Below, piece by piece: positions 54,394 to 64,000 of a DNA stretch of 64,000 bases. The notes under the pieces were generated by a model. The model ran no database searches. It had not been told where the DNA came from and saw only the letters and a program-made list of their open reading frames with translations. This DNA comes from Termitomyces sp. T153 (Eukaryota > Basidiomycota > Agaricomycetes > Agaricales > Lyophyllaceae). A program made the translations under genes and the position numbers. The stretch lies in assembly GCA_018296165.2 (NCBI GenBank), contig JACKQL020000021.1:496001-560000 (forward strand), written 5' to 3'. Positions within the stretch are counted from its first letter, which is position 1. Each line of letters starts with the position of its first letter.

Positions 54394-55482
54394 AGCACGG
54401 ATCAAAGAATTCAAGGTGGTATCTACCGCTTTTGTGGCCTATGTGGTGACTCCTATACAGTCGGCGACAGAGCACATTGAATACGAAGGCCTTCAAGCTA
54501 TTGAGTGAGAAGTAGCTAAGAAATTTTCTCAGGAAGGTGCGATTGGTTCTTCGATAAATCTGGTGTCGTACTGTGGGATTTGAAAACACGTATTTAGGGC
54601 GCAACGGAGCTACTAGCCTCTCAGGCATCAAGATTATCCAACGATGCTAAAAGAGTTACAAATCAAATATACAAAAAGTCCACACAAATTAGCGAAAGAT
54701 CGAGGTATGTATTCTTGTAGAACGTCGACGAAATTCTTCTTTGACACCCGACAAGCAGTCATCCTGCCCAATCTCAACAAACCGTGCATTATAACCTACA
54801 TCGTCGGATTTGGGAGAAGGATGACATGAAGAATTTGAGAAAAATCAAGACCAACAGGCTCAAGTAAATCATCTCGCAGATACAGAGACAGCCAGAATTG
54901 CCTCTCCACGAGGGTAAGAGTTCTGATTGAGAGTGGAGATGACATCTTAGCTTGGCTGTCTAGGCTTCCCCCTCCACCGCGATTGGCGCGTAAATATGAC
55001 CAGTATGAGGTACAGGATCCTGTTGAAATGTAATTTTGCGGACAACTATGTTCTTGGCTGGTATCTATACTGATGCATCCAATTCAAAGAGCAGGGCCGA
55101 TTGAAGGCAATCATTGTAGACAAGGACCTTTTGTTATCTTCGGGTTTGTGGACTTCCTATGTTGTTAGTTTGATTTACGACCGACTCTCGGCCCAGAAGT
55201 GCAAGCTCTATCATCGGGCTATGAAGCCTCTTCTTCCGACGGCTCTTCGTAAGTCGAAATTTGGATCGATCTTTTGACAATATTAGATAAGTGCCCAACT
55301 CACCTGTCTCTAGTAGACATTCTCACCAGGGTGCCGAAAGTCTCGATTAAGATGACCTCGTGGATATCAATGTCGAAGCAATATACAATAATGTTTCTGC
55401 AGTTCTTAACATGTATTATCAAGATGGTAATTTTGAGTTAGAGGGTCTTGTGTCCCTTTGCTGATGATCTAGCATAATTTTA
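54394..55482. other. normal-CpG spacer, no confident gene
   Basis: Short plus-strand frames (54644-54829) and several splice-like signals suggest decayed or unrecognised exons, but I cannot assemble a credible protein. CpG falls off at about 55.4 kb where the tandem repeats begin. Confidence 0.35.
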
Positions 55483-55778
55483 GACTAGCCACCCTCCATT
55501 CCAGTTTGGAAGCATGTTTTTTGTATTACATGCATGTTGATTTTCTTCACTTTTGTTAAATCAGTTTGTTCATGATCCTGTTCCTTTATCTGTGGCTGCC
55601 CCATATCATACTATGAGCTATGCCCCATGCTGACTAGCCATCCTCCATTCCAGTTTGGAAGCATGTTTTTTGTATTACATGCATGTTGATTTTCTTCAAT
55701 CTTGTTCAATCAGTTTGTTCATAATCCTGTTCCTTTATCTGTGGCTGCCCCATATCATACTACAAGCTATGCCCTGTG
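55483..55778. repeat. 149-bp tandem duplication
   Basis: Two adjacent units starting GACTAGCCA at 55483 and 55632, nearly identical (CAGTTTGGAAGCATG, CCTTTATCTGTGGCTGCCCC in both). Units differ at about ten positions. No coding. Confidence 0.85.
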
Positions 55779-55809
55779 CCTTTGGTATGGGCCTGTAGCT
55801 CTTGCTTCA

Positions 55810-56010
55810 TCCCGGACCCAACCTCACTTTGTTTGGTTAGGTCCTCAATATTCTACTCAATGCTTCATTCCAGACCCAACCTCACTTCATTCAGTTAGGT
55901 CTTTGTATTTTGTCAACTCAATGCTGAGTCCCAGACCCAAGCTCACTACATTTGGTTAGGTCTTTGTATTTCATCAACTCAATGCTGAGATTCAAACTCA
56001 ACCTCAGTCT
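55810..56010. repeat. 60-bp satellite, diverged array of 3-4 units
   Basis: Units begin TCCCGGACCCAACCTCAC (55810), TTCCAGACCCAACCTCAC (near 55870) and TCCCAGACCCAAGCTCAC (near 55930), each followed by TTAGGTCYTYRTATT and CTCAATGCT. Same family as 57774-58114. Isolated diverged units also occur near 56255 and 57110. Confidence 0.75.
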
Positions 56011-57749
56011 GTCTTTCATGGTATTGATAAGAGTTCCTCAATAAAGCAATCAAGATTGTCATATTGATCAAGCTTTTCCACTCATCTCTTTTGACTATGC
56101 TAACTTTGGTCTTTCTTTTTTAAATCAATGTGTTAATAGTCCTGTCATTGTCAATGTCAGTAAACATAAGTCTTTACTATGATTCAATTATATTTCACTC
56201 AGTCAAATGAACCTTTCTTTATAAGTATTTCATGATTTTTAACATAATGCTGAAATCCAGACCAAACCTCATTTTGCTTGATTAGATTTTCAATATTCCA
56301 ACTCTTGCAAGTTATTAACATTAATAAATCATCTATAATATACTTGAACATTTAGAATTATTGATCAATCAAAGTCTCCTCCACCTTCTATCCCCTTATT
56401 ACTCATGCACTTTGAAGAGCATGTTGGACAATTTTTGGACACCAAAATATACTAAAGAGAAACAAATTAGGGAAAGCAGTCTGAGTAATGAGATATCTAC
56501 AATCTCATTTATGGTATCACTGAGTGGTACTAATACTTAGCAATCAGACCTTTGACATCACTCATCTGTTGTCTTCAACTCAATATACTAATACTTAGCA
56601 ATCAGACCTTTGTCATCACTCATCTGTTGTCTTCAAAACTTGATATATCTGACTATACATCATCTAATCACAAACCATACACCTTAAAATCAAAAACTCT
56701 GTGGACCCTCAGAAACAGGATGTAGCCTACAGCTAGTAGCAATCCAGTCTATTCAAACATAGATATATGTCATAGTACTGAGCAAAAAACCTCCTATTCC
56801 AGTCCCTTAACAGAAGACTATCAACTTTACACATTCTATATTAATACTGCCTTCTGAAGCTTTTTCCATCTCAAAGCAATCTTCAATGCTCTCTTCACTA
56901 ATAGTAGCATAATAAATTAAACCCTCCATTCTTTTCTCAGAGGCTGTCATAATGTAGTCAAATTTTTATTGAGAGCAGCAAAAGTTGGAGATAATCAGGA
57001 GTAAGTTGACTCCAAGCCAATTACTGTAAAACTATAAGAATTCATACTTTCAAGTCTGAACCATACACCTTGGAATCAGAAAGCTAACATACAGCTAGCA
57101 GCACTCCAGTCCAAGTATAGCCTCACTTTGTTTGATTTTCCAATTCAATGTTGGTACCACCTAACATCACAGAATACACTTCCAAGTCAGAGGCTATTAG
57201 CAATCAGACTCAAGTCAGATTTATAGTCAAAACATAGTGTATGCCATAAACCTCTCAAAGTCCTTCAGAAACCATAGGTTGCCTAGGGATATACACAGAG
57301 CAATCATTCTCCTTTCTAAAAAATAAGTAAAAGCTTTTCAGAGTCAAAGAAACATCTTATACCACTTCTTTGGCCATTTTCAATCATAAATTCATTGTTC
57401 TGAACTTTTTTTGATAAGAAATACATGCATGAGACATGTTCCTTTCCCAAAAAAACAGCTAGAAGTGTTCCACACATAAGTAATTCCCAAAAAAAACTGA
57501 AAATAATGAAATATTGCCTGAAATATCAAGTCTGTCACCTTTCACACATAGTCAAAAGATGTATTAAAGTTGCCTACTGTATTTTTTTTTTGTAAAAAAT
57601 GCATCTGAAGAGCAGCAAAACAGCCTATTACCATAAAGGGTTGAAATTTGTCAGCATTTGTCAGCACTGACAAATTTTAGTCAGCAGAAAAGTTGTCACA
57701 TAGGCACAGCCACTTTCCCAGGAGTCATCCCATATATTATAGACTGGGT
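56011..57749. other. AT-rich repeat region
   Basis: No coding region. Contains a 60-bp direct duplication (about 56527-56586 and 56587-56640, shared ACTAATACTTAGCAATCAGA), homopolymer runs and stray satellite units. Nearly CpG-free. It lies between two arrays of the same satellite and may be an expanded array that has decayed, or a non-coding insertion. Confidence 0.5.
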
Positions 57750-57789
57750 GAGGTTGGGTCTGGGATGAAGCAATCCCAGACCCAACCTC
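57750..57789. other. 17-bp perfect hairpin at the satellite edge
   Basis: GAGGTTGGGTCTGGGAT (57750-57766) is the exact inverse of 57773-57789 with a 6-base loop. One arm is the start of the first satellite unit and the other is its inverted copy. Pairing extends two more bases outward. It lies 460 bp beyond the Helitron coding end. Confidence 0.8.
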
Positions 57790-58114
57790 ACTTCATTCAG
57801 TTAGGTCTTTGTATTTCAAACTCAATGCTAAGTCCCAGACCCAACCTCACTTCATTCAGTTAGGTCCTTGTATTCCTAACTCAAATGCTAAATCCCAGAC
57901 CCAACCTCACTTCGTTCAGTTAGGTCTTTGTATTTCCAGCTCAATGCTAAATCCCAGACCCAACCTCACTTTGTTCAGTTAGGTCTTTGTATTTCTAACT
58001 CAATGCTAAGTCCCAGACCCAACCTCACTTTGTTCAGTTAGGTCTTTGTAATTTCAAACTCAATGCTATGTCCCAGACCCAACCTCACTTTGTTTGGTTA
58101 GGTCTTTGTATTTT
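57774..58114. repeat. 59-60-bp satellite array, 5 units plus a partial
   Basis: Units start TCCCAGACCCAACCTCAC at 57774, 57833, 57893, 57952, 58011 and 58071. Each continues TTCRTTCAGTTAGGTC, then TTTGTATTT...CTCAATGCTAAG. Units differ at only a few sites, so the array is homogeneous. It is adjacent to the 3' side of the Helitron genes. Confidence 0.9.
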
Positions 58115-58248
58115 GTTGACCTTTAAACTGTCACACTTACATTTATAAACCATTAAGAATATCTATACTACATGGTCCAGCTATAGACATTAGGTGCTGA
58201 AGTTCATAGAAGTTAGCAATTTCTTGCTTAAATCAACAAAAGTCACAG

Positions 58249-60656
58249 TTACATTTGTAAACCATTCAGGATTTCCTGATAGACAATATTTGCAGTCTTT
58301 CTTGATGTGTTTTCTGGGTCCAAGATGACTTTGATATGATCTTCTGATGTGCACTGAGAGAGTGCAACATAAAGTTGGCCATGTGAAAAAACTCCTGATC
58401 AAAGGTCCACTCCAACATGCTTGACTGATTGACCCTGAGACTTGTTGATAGTCATAGCAAAGGCCAATTGAACTGGGAATTGTCTCCTGTGCAATGGAAT
58501 TGGCAAATCTTCTTCAGACACATCCATGTTGATTCTTGGAATCAAAACAATTGATCCTGCAAACTTGGCATCTCCACTGATAGTCCTACATCTGAGAACT
58601 CTGGTGCTGATGTGAGTGACAATCATTCTTGTCCCATTGCAAAGTCCTTTGGTTGTATCCAGATTCCTAAGCAGCATGACAGGAACACCAATCTTCAAAG
58701 CCAATTTAGCCAAAGGCAAACTGCTGGCTCTGAGAGAGTTGAGGTATTCCATTGGATACAATCCAAGGCCATTAGGATTCCCATCATCAGATATAATAGA
58801 GTCTGCACTCTGCAAGACTTTCTCTTCTCCTGGACATTTCTGCAGAACTTCAGAGTTGATATCCTCTACATCAGATTTGATTTGATTTTTCTTGTATTTT
58901 TTGTTCAAGCCCTATTTTACACATGACCTTCATGTCCTAGGACCCACAGTATGTAAGGGAGATGGTAATTACGGACACTCCAACTAGTTCTCCGGCCCAA
59001 TCCCTTTTCAGCAGATGCCAGTTACGCCTCATAGCCACTTTACTACAATTTGACTTTGTCAGAGTTCATACTACTTCCCACCATTAAATCCCCACACCAT
59101 CTGCCATTAACGTGCCTTCCCAATTTCTAAACCCAGCTGTACTCAGCAGGGCTCACTGTGTGCGCACTAGTATTGTCCCACAATGAGGCGCTTGGCCAGC
59201 TCATAGCCTCTCACTCCCATGCACCAGTAAGGGCCTCACGACAAACCCTTCCCCACACCCAGATGCTACCTTTAGAAGAACGATCCCAAGATTTGGAACC
59301 TACGACAGAATGGGCCAGTGGAATGCCAAGTGACGGCATGCCACACCTTTTGGCTAAGCACCTGATTGAACTGGCAAAACGTGGTATTCCACCTCACCAA
59401 TCCCATCCAATGGACCACACACTGATGGGCAGCCTGATCAAACTATTGACTCCTATTCTCACGCCTACCTGTGCCACAACATGCTTAGTCAGCAAAGACC
59501 TAAGCCCTCTCCCAAATCCGTCACACCAGGGAAACCTTCTCTTTTTCTGATTGGTCATGAGCATGGTGGTCACCATGCCTCATTGAACCACGTGCTGATT
59601 GGTCGGTCCTGGTCGGCCTGCACTACAAAGCCTGCCTAATCAACATGTGTGGGCGGTGGCTTTCTGGCAGCATTGAATAACCCATATGGTGTCTAAGGTG
59701 TTTTCCACACAGGCGCACTCAGCCAGGGTCAAAACCCCAACCTTGCACTTGCAGATCATGTGACCTGCTTTGGGACGCAATGGTGCCAGCTGAGCCACCA
59801 CGCCCTCCTCTACATCAGAGTTCTTGCCAGAAAGGATGGTATGGTCCAAGTTATACTGATCATCTTGATGGTGATCAATATCAGAATAAGTGGAAGAGAT
59901 CAATCCAGTGACAGAATTGTCATCACAGATTATGGTTTCTGGAAGTTGTACTGTTTCTCCAGGCCCAAGGTTTTTTCCAGCACCAACATCCAATAACCAA
60001 GCTGCATGAGTGATGTTATCAGGAGTCTGATCCAATCTCATGTTTTGAACCAAGTAGTGGACTTGAATCTGATCCCAAAGTCTTCCCCTTTTGAGTGAAG
60101 CAGCAATCATCTGCTGCCTGAGTCCTCATTGGATAACTGGGAGAGTTTGCCTAAAATCTCCTCCAAACACCACAGTCACTCCACCAAAAGGAACATCCTT
60201 CTCCAGGATGTCTCTGAACCCTTGATCCACAGAGTCAATGGCATTTTTGTGTTGCATTGGAACTTCATCCCAGATGACAACTTTGGTCTGGAGTAAGAGT
60301 TGAGACAATTGAGTTCCTCTTTTAATATTGGCAATGGATGGATCCAGAGCAGGAATGGGGATTTTGAACCTTGAATGTGCAGTTCTACCACCCTCCAGCA
60401 ATAAGGCAGCAATTCCAGATGATGCTACACATAATGCCACATCTCCATTTGACTGAATAGCAGAAGCCAAAGTGTTGCAGACAAATGTTTTGCCACATCC
60501 ACCTGCACTGTGAATGAATATCATCTTGCCCAAGTTGTTGTCCACAGAGTCCATAACTTCATTGAAGGCCCCCAGTTGTTCACCATTAAACCTGGCCTTG
60601 TTTTCATCCACCCTTCTCTTCAACTCCTCAACATCATAATCTGTTTCTTCCTGCAA
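58249..60656 (-). pseudogene. Helitron PIF1-like helicase
   Basis: Walker A is HSAGGCGKTF and Walker B VVIWDEVPM (60126-60656), followed by FGGDFRQTLPVIQ. A stop right after VIQ reads TGA where CGA is expected. The next block (60110-59820) has QIQVHYLVQNMRL and DQYNLDHTILSGKNSDVE. The domain resumes beyond the insertion at 58875 with DVEDINSEVL, VPVMLLRNLDTTKGLCNGTRM, FPVQLAFAMTINKSQGQS and, after another CGA-to-TGA stop, [15 protein letters not shown]. It ends at 58249. Helicase motifs are all recognisable. Confidence 0.85.
58876..59805 (-). mobile_element. tRNA-headed SINE-like insertion with 14-bp TSD
   Basis: The 14-mer TCCTCTACATCAGA flanks both sides (58862-58875 and 59806-59819), and the helicase reads on across it (NSDVE/DVED). 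On the minus strand the insert begins GGGCGTGGTGGCTCAGCTGG, with an A-box (TGGCTCAGCTGG) and about 50 nt later a B-box-like GGTTGGGGTTTTGACCC. It ends in an A-rich tail (CAAAAAATACAAGAAAAATC). A pol III head, A-rich tail and long TSD indicate LINE-mobilised insertion. At 930 bp it is long for a SINE; no RT was seen. CpG is present, so it is younger than the Helitron. Confidence 0.75.
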
Positions 60657-60701
60657 AAGCCTATTTCCTGAAATTGTTTGATCAGTATCAATGTCAACTC
60701 T

Positions 60702-61427
60702 TTATACAATGTCCAACTTGCCTGGAATCACATTCCAAACTTGTTGGGGTTCTGGCATATTGGGAAAGTCTTGAAGAGTCTTGCCAAAATTCTTCAGATT
60801 GTCATTGATCAGATGAAGGCCATAGTCATAGACATCTTCATCAGTAATGACTCTGTCCCTGTACTGCCTGATATTCTCCAATCTGTGTTGAAGATCATCA
60901 CAAATGGAGTGCTTGAATTCATCCCATAGAGCCTCTGGAGTGGTAGGAGCACAGTGGAATAGGATAGTGCAAAAGAGCTGTCTGAGAGCTGATCCTGATT
61001 GGATTGGAGCAGCTTCAGCAAGACATTGCCTCCATTCTGCATCATCTTCTAGAAGACCAAGAGCCTTGCATGCCTCCTTGTAAGTAGGATAGGTATGGCC
61101 ATTGACTGTCCTGAGATCAGCCCATGATGTTGCATTGGTCACAACTGTCAGGAGCATCCTAAGGTAGAACCTTTCTCCCTGTTGAGGTGAAGAAAAGTAC
61201 ATCCTCCCAATAGCTGTTCCTCTCTGCCTCTCTTTCCAAGTCCTTTTGGAAGCTTCATAAACAAACTTGGTTGGAAAGTTCTGATAAGTGATGTTGTTAT
61301 TAGGGAATCTGGCATTGGCTTCAAACCAAGCAGTGAGTGCAGTCTTGTTTGCATTGTGCCTGGCAGCTACCATCTCCAAAGGCTCATTATCTTGAAAGTA
61401 GACTTCATGTTGGCCCTCCAAATGCAC
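60702..61427 (-). pseudogene. Helitron Rep-helicase linker
   Basis: 241 residues of minus frame (NEPLEMVAARHNANKTALTAWFEAN..., TAIGRMYFSSPQQGERFYLRMLL), the conserved segment between Rep and helicase in RepHel proteins. It is joined upstream by a TGA stop in PPVY*LLVHLEG at about 61432, where CGA (Arg) is expected. Confidence 0.8.
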
Positions 61428-61433
61428 AAGTAA

Positions 61434-62450
61434 TCAATATACAGGGGGATGTTCTCCATGCATGTTGAATTCAAAGATGTGCCAGCAAGCCTCAGGTGCA
61501 GAGATGTATCTGGCATCCAAGTGTTTCTTGATTTCATCCCTCTGGTCCATCTGCTCTCCAGCAATCTCCAAAGTTGTCCTATCATGGCCTTTGTAGATGT
61601 ACTTGTGAATGTACTTGATGGCTTCCACTGAAGCACAGACCTCCACATTGATGTGACATTTGTACTTGGCTGAGAGATAAGGATTATATGGAACAACATC
61701 TTGATTGTCATAACAATGACTATTCTTCTCAAAGAAGTGTCCATTGTCAGGCCTGGCATATTGAGGATAGCCATTGTCTCCATACTGAGTAGCCTCTTGG
61801 AATTCCTTTGGGTATTTCTTGGAACATTTGCCATCTACCATGCACTTAGCATTGGGTTTGGCAGCTCCACATGGACCATGGACCATGTTGGCAGTAACAA
61901 CCTGACCACAAAGATAAGTAACTGAATTCAGGATTCAAACAAAGCCAATACCTGATATAATTGAGGCTGAGTGACTGGATCTGGAATCTGAGCAGAGACA
62001 ATGGAATCCACATCAGGTGCATCCTTGATTCTATGATGGCGATGGAAAAAGATCAAGATGTGCATATGTGGAAGTCCTCTCTTTTGGAATTCAATGGTAT
62101 GAACATAAGCCACACAGCTGCCAAAGAGACCTTCCTTGATCTCCTTTACCACAGCATTTTTCTTGAGTTCAAAAACTCTGGCAACAATATCAGGTCAATT
62201 AGCAGCTGTTTGCCTTTTCCCATTGACTGCAGGTTCCTTCAAGAGAGCTTCTTCAATTTCTGACCACTTTGGATTGGCAGTCATAGTCAAGAAGAGGTCA
62301 GGTTTTCCAAAATTCCTGCAGATAGCCATAGAGTCCTGGAATAATTGCTGCATCTGTCAATCACTTCCAGTATGGGAGGATGGGAGGATAACACATCGGC
62401 TTTGTGGGGTGACTTGTTCATCTCCAGCAGCAGCATCCACTACTCCCTGA
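61434..62450 (-). pseudogene. Helitron Rep (HUH, two-tyrosine) domain
   Basis: The HUH motif is in EFQKRGLPHMHILIF (62.06 kb). After the intron at 61951-61902 it continues ANMVHGPCG...CMVDGKCSKKYPKEF and reaches the double-tyrosine site AIKYIHKYIYKGHDR (about 61.59 kb). Both catalytic tyrosines and the HxH are present, so the nuclease core is intact even though the gene is interrupted elsewhere. The segment nicks DNA and links to the 5' end in rolling-circle transposition. Confidence 0.85.
61902..61951 (-). other. spliceosomal intron in Helitron Rep
   Basis: A 50-nt intron on the minus strand: donor GTATTGG after LYQ, acceptor TGTGGTCAG, joining LYQ to VVTANMVHGPCG in frame, which is the expected Rep order. 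The unspliced reading has a stop. Confidence 0.7.
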
Positions 62451-63325
62451 TAGACTTCAGCTCTGATCTTTTTCTGATTGTGTCGAATCCAATTCAACTT
62501 GTTTTGTTCAGTGGAAGCCCATGCATCCACAACATATTGTTGAAATAGCCTCCCACTCCAGAGTAATGGTGCATTGAATTCCAAAGTCCTTTGCTGCAGC
62601 CTATATGCATAATATGCTGTTTGGGTGACCTTTGCTGATCTTTGTTGATTCTGTGGTCCAAAATGAGAGCAAATGTTGGTGTGAAATCCAGGCTGTCCAG
62701 TGGGAAAGATGATGGTATAATGCAATGGAGTGTAATATGGATGCAAGTGACTGATCTGCTTCAATTGACCTCCATGCAAGTGCAAGACTATATCACAATC
62801 ATTTGATCGCTCTTCTGAGCCATCTCCTGGAATTACAGCTGCAACTCCCTCCTGTTCATTAGGGTCATTATAGCATCAAGGATCTCCAAAGTCAGCTGTA
62901 AGCTTGACAGAAAGTCTTTGTGGTTGGCCTTCTGGAACTTCTCCCATAATCTGCCTGGCCTGCTTGTATAAGCCAATGAAGGGATTGACTCTAGCAAGCA
63001 TATCCTGCAAAGAGGCCATTATCTGAGGATCAAGCCTGGGATTGTTCTGTTGACAAAAAGCCAATTGCTGATTGTGATCATAAAAGTAGAGCTGTGCATA
63101 TACAGGAAGATTGCCTTCAATAGGAAGCAAGGCACCTGTCAAATGATGTAGTTCTCCATTGATCCTAAAGCTGTATGGTCCAGGTGCATTGGTAATAGCA
63201 TAATCAATTTTGACTCCCAGAGATGTGAATGCAAAGGCTGCATTGTATTGACAGATTGATGTTTTAAAGGTGTTAGAGAGAGGATGATGCCTATGGAGCA
63301 GGTTCAGTAAATCTGCTGGAGCATC
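62451..63325 (-). pseudogene. Helitron N-terminal conserved region
   Basis: Minus frames 62357-62785 (LHYTIIFPTGQPGFHTNI, YYAYRLQQR) and 62876-63142 (NLPVYAQLYFYDHNQQLAFCQQNN) are the standard helitron-like N-terminal domain that precedes Rep. They are separated by frameshifts near 62.8 and 63.2 kb. Confidence 0.75.
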
Positions 63326-63895
63326 TCAAAGCCTGGGCAAATTTACTTGGCCTTGTAAGCAGCACATGCCAAACTTTGGGCTGTTTCTAGTAGACTTGGT
63401 GAGCTTTTCAGCATCAAAATGTAAAGCCTGGCAGTGTGGAGATATGACAGTCATAGGACCAAGATAGTGTGGAGGGTATCCAAACAAGTAAGGTTGCCTT
63501 CCTCTTGGAACAGGCTGAATAGGACCAAGCTGTGGTGGAATAGGAAGCTCAAGGGGAGGCTGTTCAGCAGGATTTTGTAGTCCTGCTGGATGGTTGGGTA
63601 GGGCAGGGTCCAAGTCTTCTGCAGGTCTCTGTTGAGCAGGATCAACATATTCCAAGCCATCATCAGAAGACATGTTATCCTGAGGACCCAATGGATCATC
63701 AAGGGGAGGATCCAATTGCTCTGCTAGTTGATGTTGAGCAGGATCAACATATTCCAAGTCATCCTCAGAAGGTATATCATTCTGAGGACCTAAATCATTG
63801 AAATCCTCTTCTAGATCAGCTTCATGTTGCTGTTGCCAGCCTTGTAAAATCTTTTCAGCCATAGCTGCATTCAAAGGCCTATGTTCAGGATTCAA
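63326..63895 (-). pseudogene. Helitron N-terminus with acidic repeats and Cys-rich motif
   Basis: 189 residues. Acidic, proline-rich start with a duplicated segment (DLEYVDPAQH and GLEYVDPAQQ, DNA copies at about 63630-63689 and 63732-63789), then CQALHFDAEKL...SPKFGMCCLQGQVNLP, a Cys-rich motif typical of Helitron proteins. The true start is uncertain; sequence to the right is AT-rich and runs to the window edge. Confidence 0.7.
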
Positions 63896-64000
63896 ATCTA
63901 TATGCTGTTCAACTTTGTTAGTTAAAGTAGCATTTAAATCTGTTTTAAACTAACCTCTGGCATAAATTGCTCTTCTTCCTCTCTTTCTCTCTCCTGGCTC

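Larger units (their letters stand above)
58249..64000 (-). mobile_element. Helitron (RepHel), 5' end beyond window
   Basis: A minus-strand RepHel transposon: N-terminal region (63895 leftward), HUH/Y2 Rep domain (about 62450-61434), linker (61427-60702) and PIF1-like helicase (60656-58249). It has no gypsy or DDE features. It carries one spliceosomal intron, several stops and a 930-bp insertion in the helicase. The 3' terminus (CTRR with hairpin) was not found. The hairpin at 57750 is a possible candidate. CpG-depleted. Confidence 0.85.

Noticed and set aside
57774..58114. CRISPR array
   Set aside because: Units are contiguous tandem repeats without unique spacers in a eukaryotic genome; it is a satellite.
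59640..59805. Helicase coding beyond the TSD
   Set aside because: The open frame continues from helicase into the SINE-like head by chance; the true helicase resumes at 58875.
1..64000. Ascomycete-type RIP
   Set aside because: Lost dinucleotide is CpG, with TpG and CpA products; classic RIP targets CpA. Methyl-CpG deamination fits better.

Overview
This window is nuclear DNA of a filamentous basidiomycete, most likely a transposon-rich agaricomycete. The evidence is short spliceosomal introns of 48-76 nt, an expanded fungal APH-type phosphotransferase pair, an agaricomycete-style kinase, and a typical fungal set of chromovirus, copia, Ngaro-like YR, Tc1 and Helitron elements. There is no operon structure. 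I cannot name the species.

Layout. 1-6.66 kb holds decayed Ty1/copia and Ty3/gypsy pol on the minus strand. 6.66-7.54 kb is the 3' end of a better-preserved copia element with its LTR. 7.9-15.5 kb is the first host island: a ZNF830-like zinc-finger gene (minus) and two tandem APH-family genes (plus). 16.2-43.2 kb is a nested stack of chromoviruses. Element B (minus, 16.7-23.8 kb) carries two solo-LTR insertions. A dead Tc1 element (23.8-25.0 kb) follows. Element A (plus, 25.04-43.23 kb) is split by two solo LTRs and by element C (31.8-42.4 kb), which itself contains the LTR-flanked element A' (minus, 32.8-39.6 kb). 43.9-44.1 kb is a Tc1-derived MITE. 44.46-52.08 kb is a tyrosine-recombinase retrotransposon whose repeats have the Ngaro-type split order A1-ORFs-B1-A2-B2. 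52.3-54.4 kb is a second host island: a five-exon kinase gene (minus) and a small putative gene (plus). 55.5-58.1 kb is satellite-like tandem repeats. 58.2-64.0 kb is a Helitron (minus, running off the right edge) interrupted by a 930-bp tRNA-headed SINE-like insertion with a 14-bp target duplication.

The strongest global signal is CpG loss. Host islands and a few young insertions contain ordinary CpG, while old transposons have almost none and show TpG/CpA at matching sites. The same chemistry accounts for many of the lethal lesions I can read: DSG to DSR in proteases, YLDD to YLDN in reverse transcriptases, two catalytic arginines in the tyrosine recombinase, and CGA to TGA stops in the Helitron. 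This looks like deamination of methylated CpG as a genome-defence footprint, not Ascomycete RIP.

Only four or five genes look like working host genes. I found no convincing new molecular system. The most novel-looking items are the SINE-like element, the 203-bp CACTG-ended MITE pair, the Ngaro-like element with a CpG-retaining 5' end, and the satellite and hairpin next to the Helitron.
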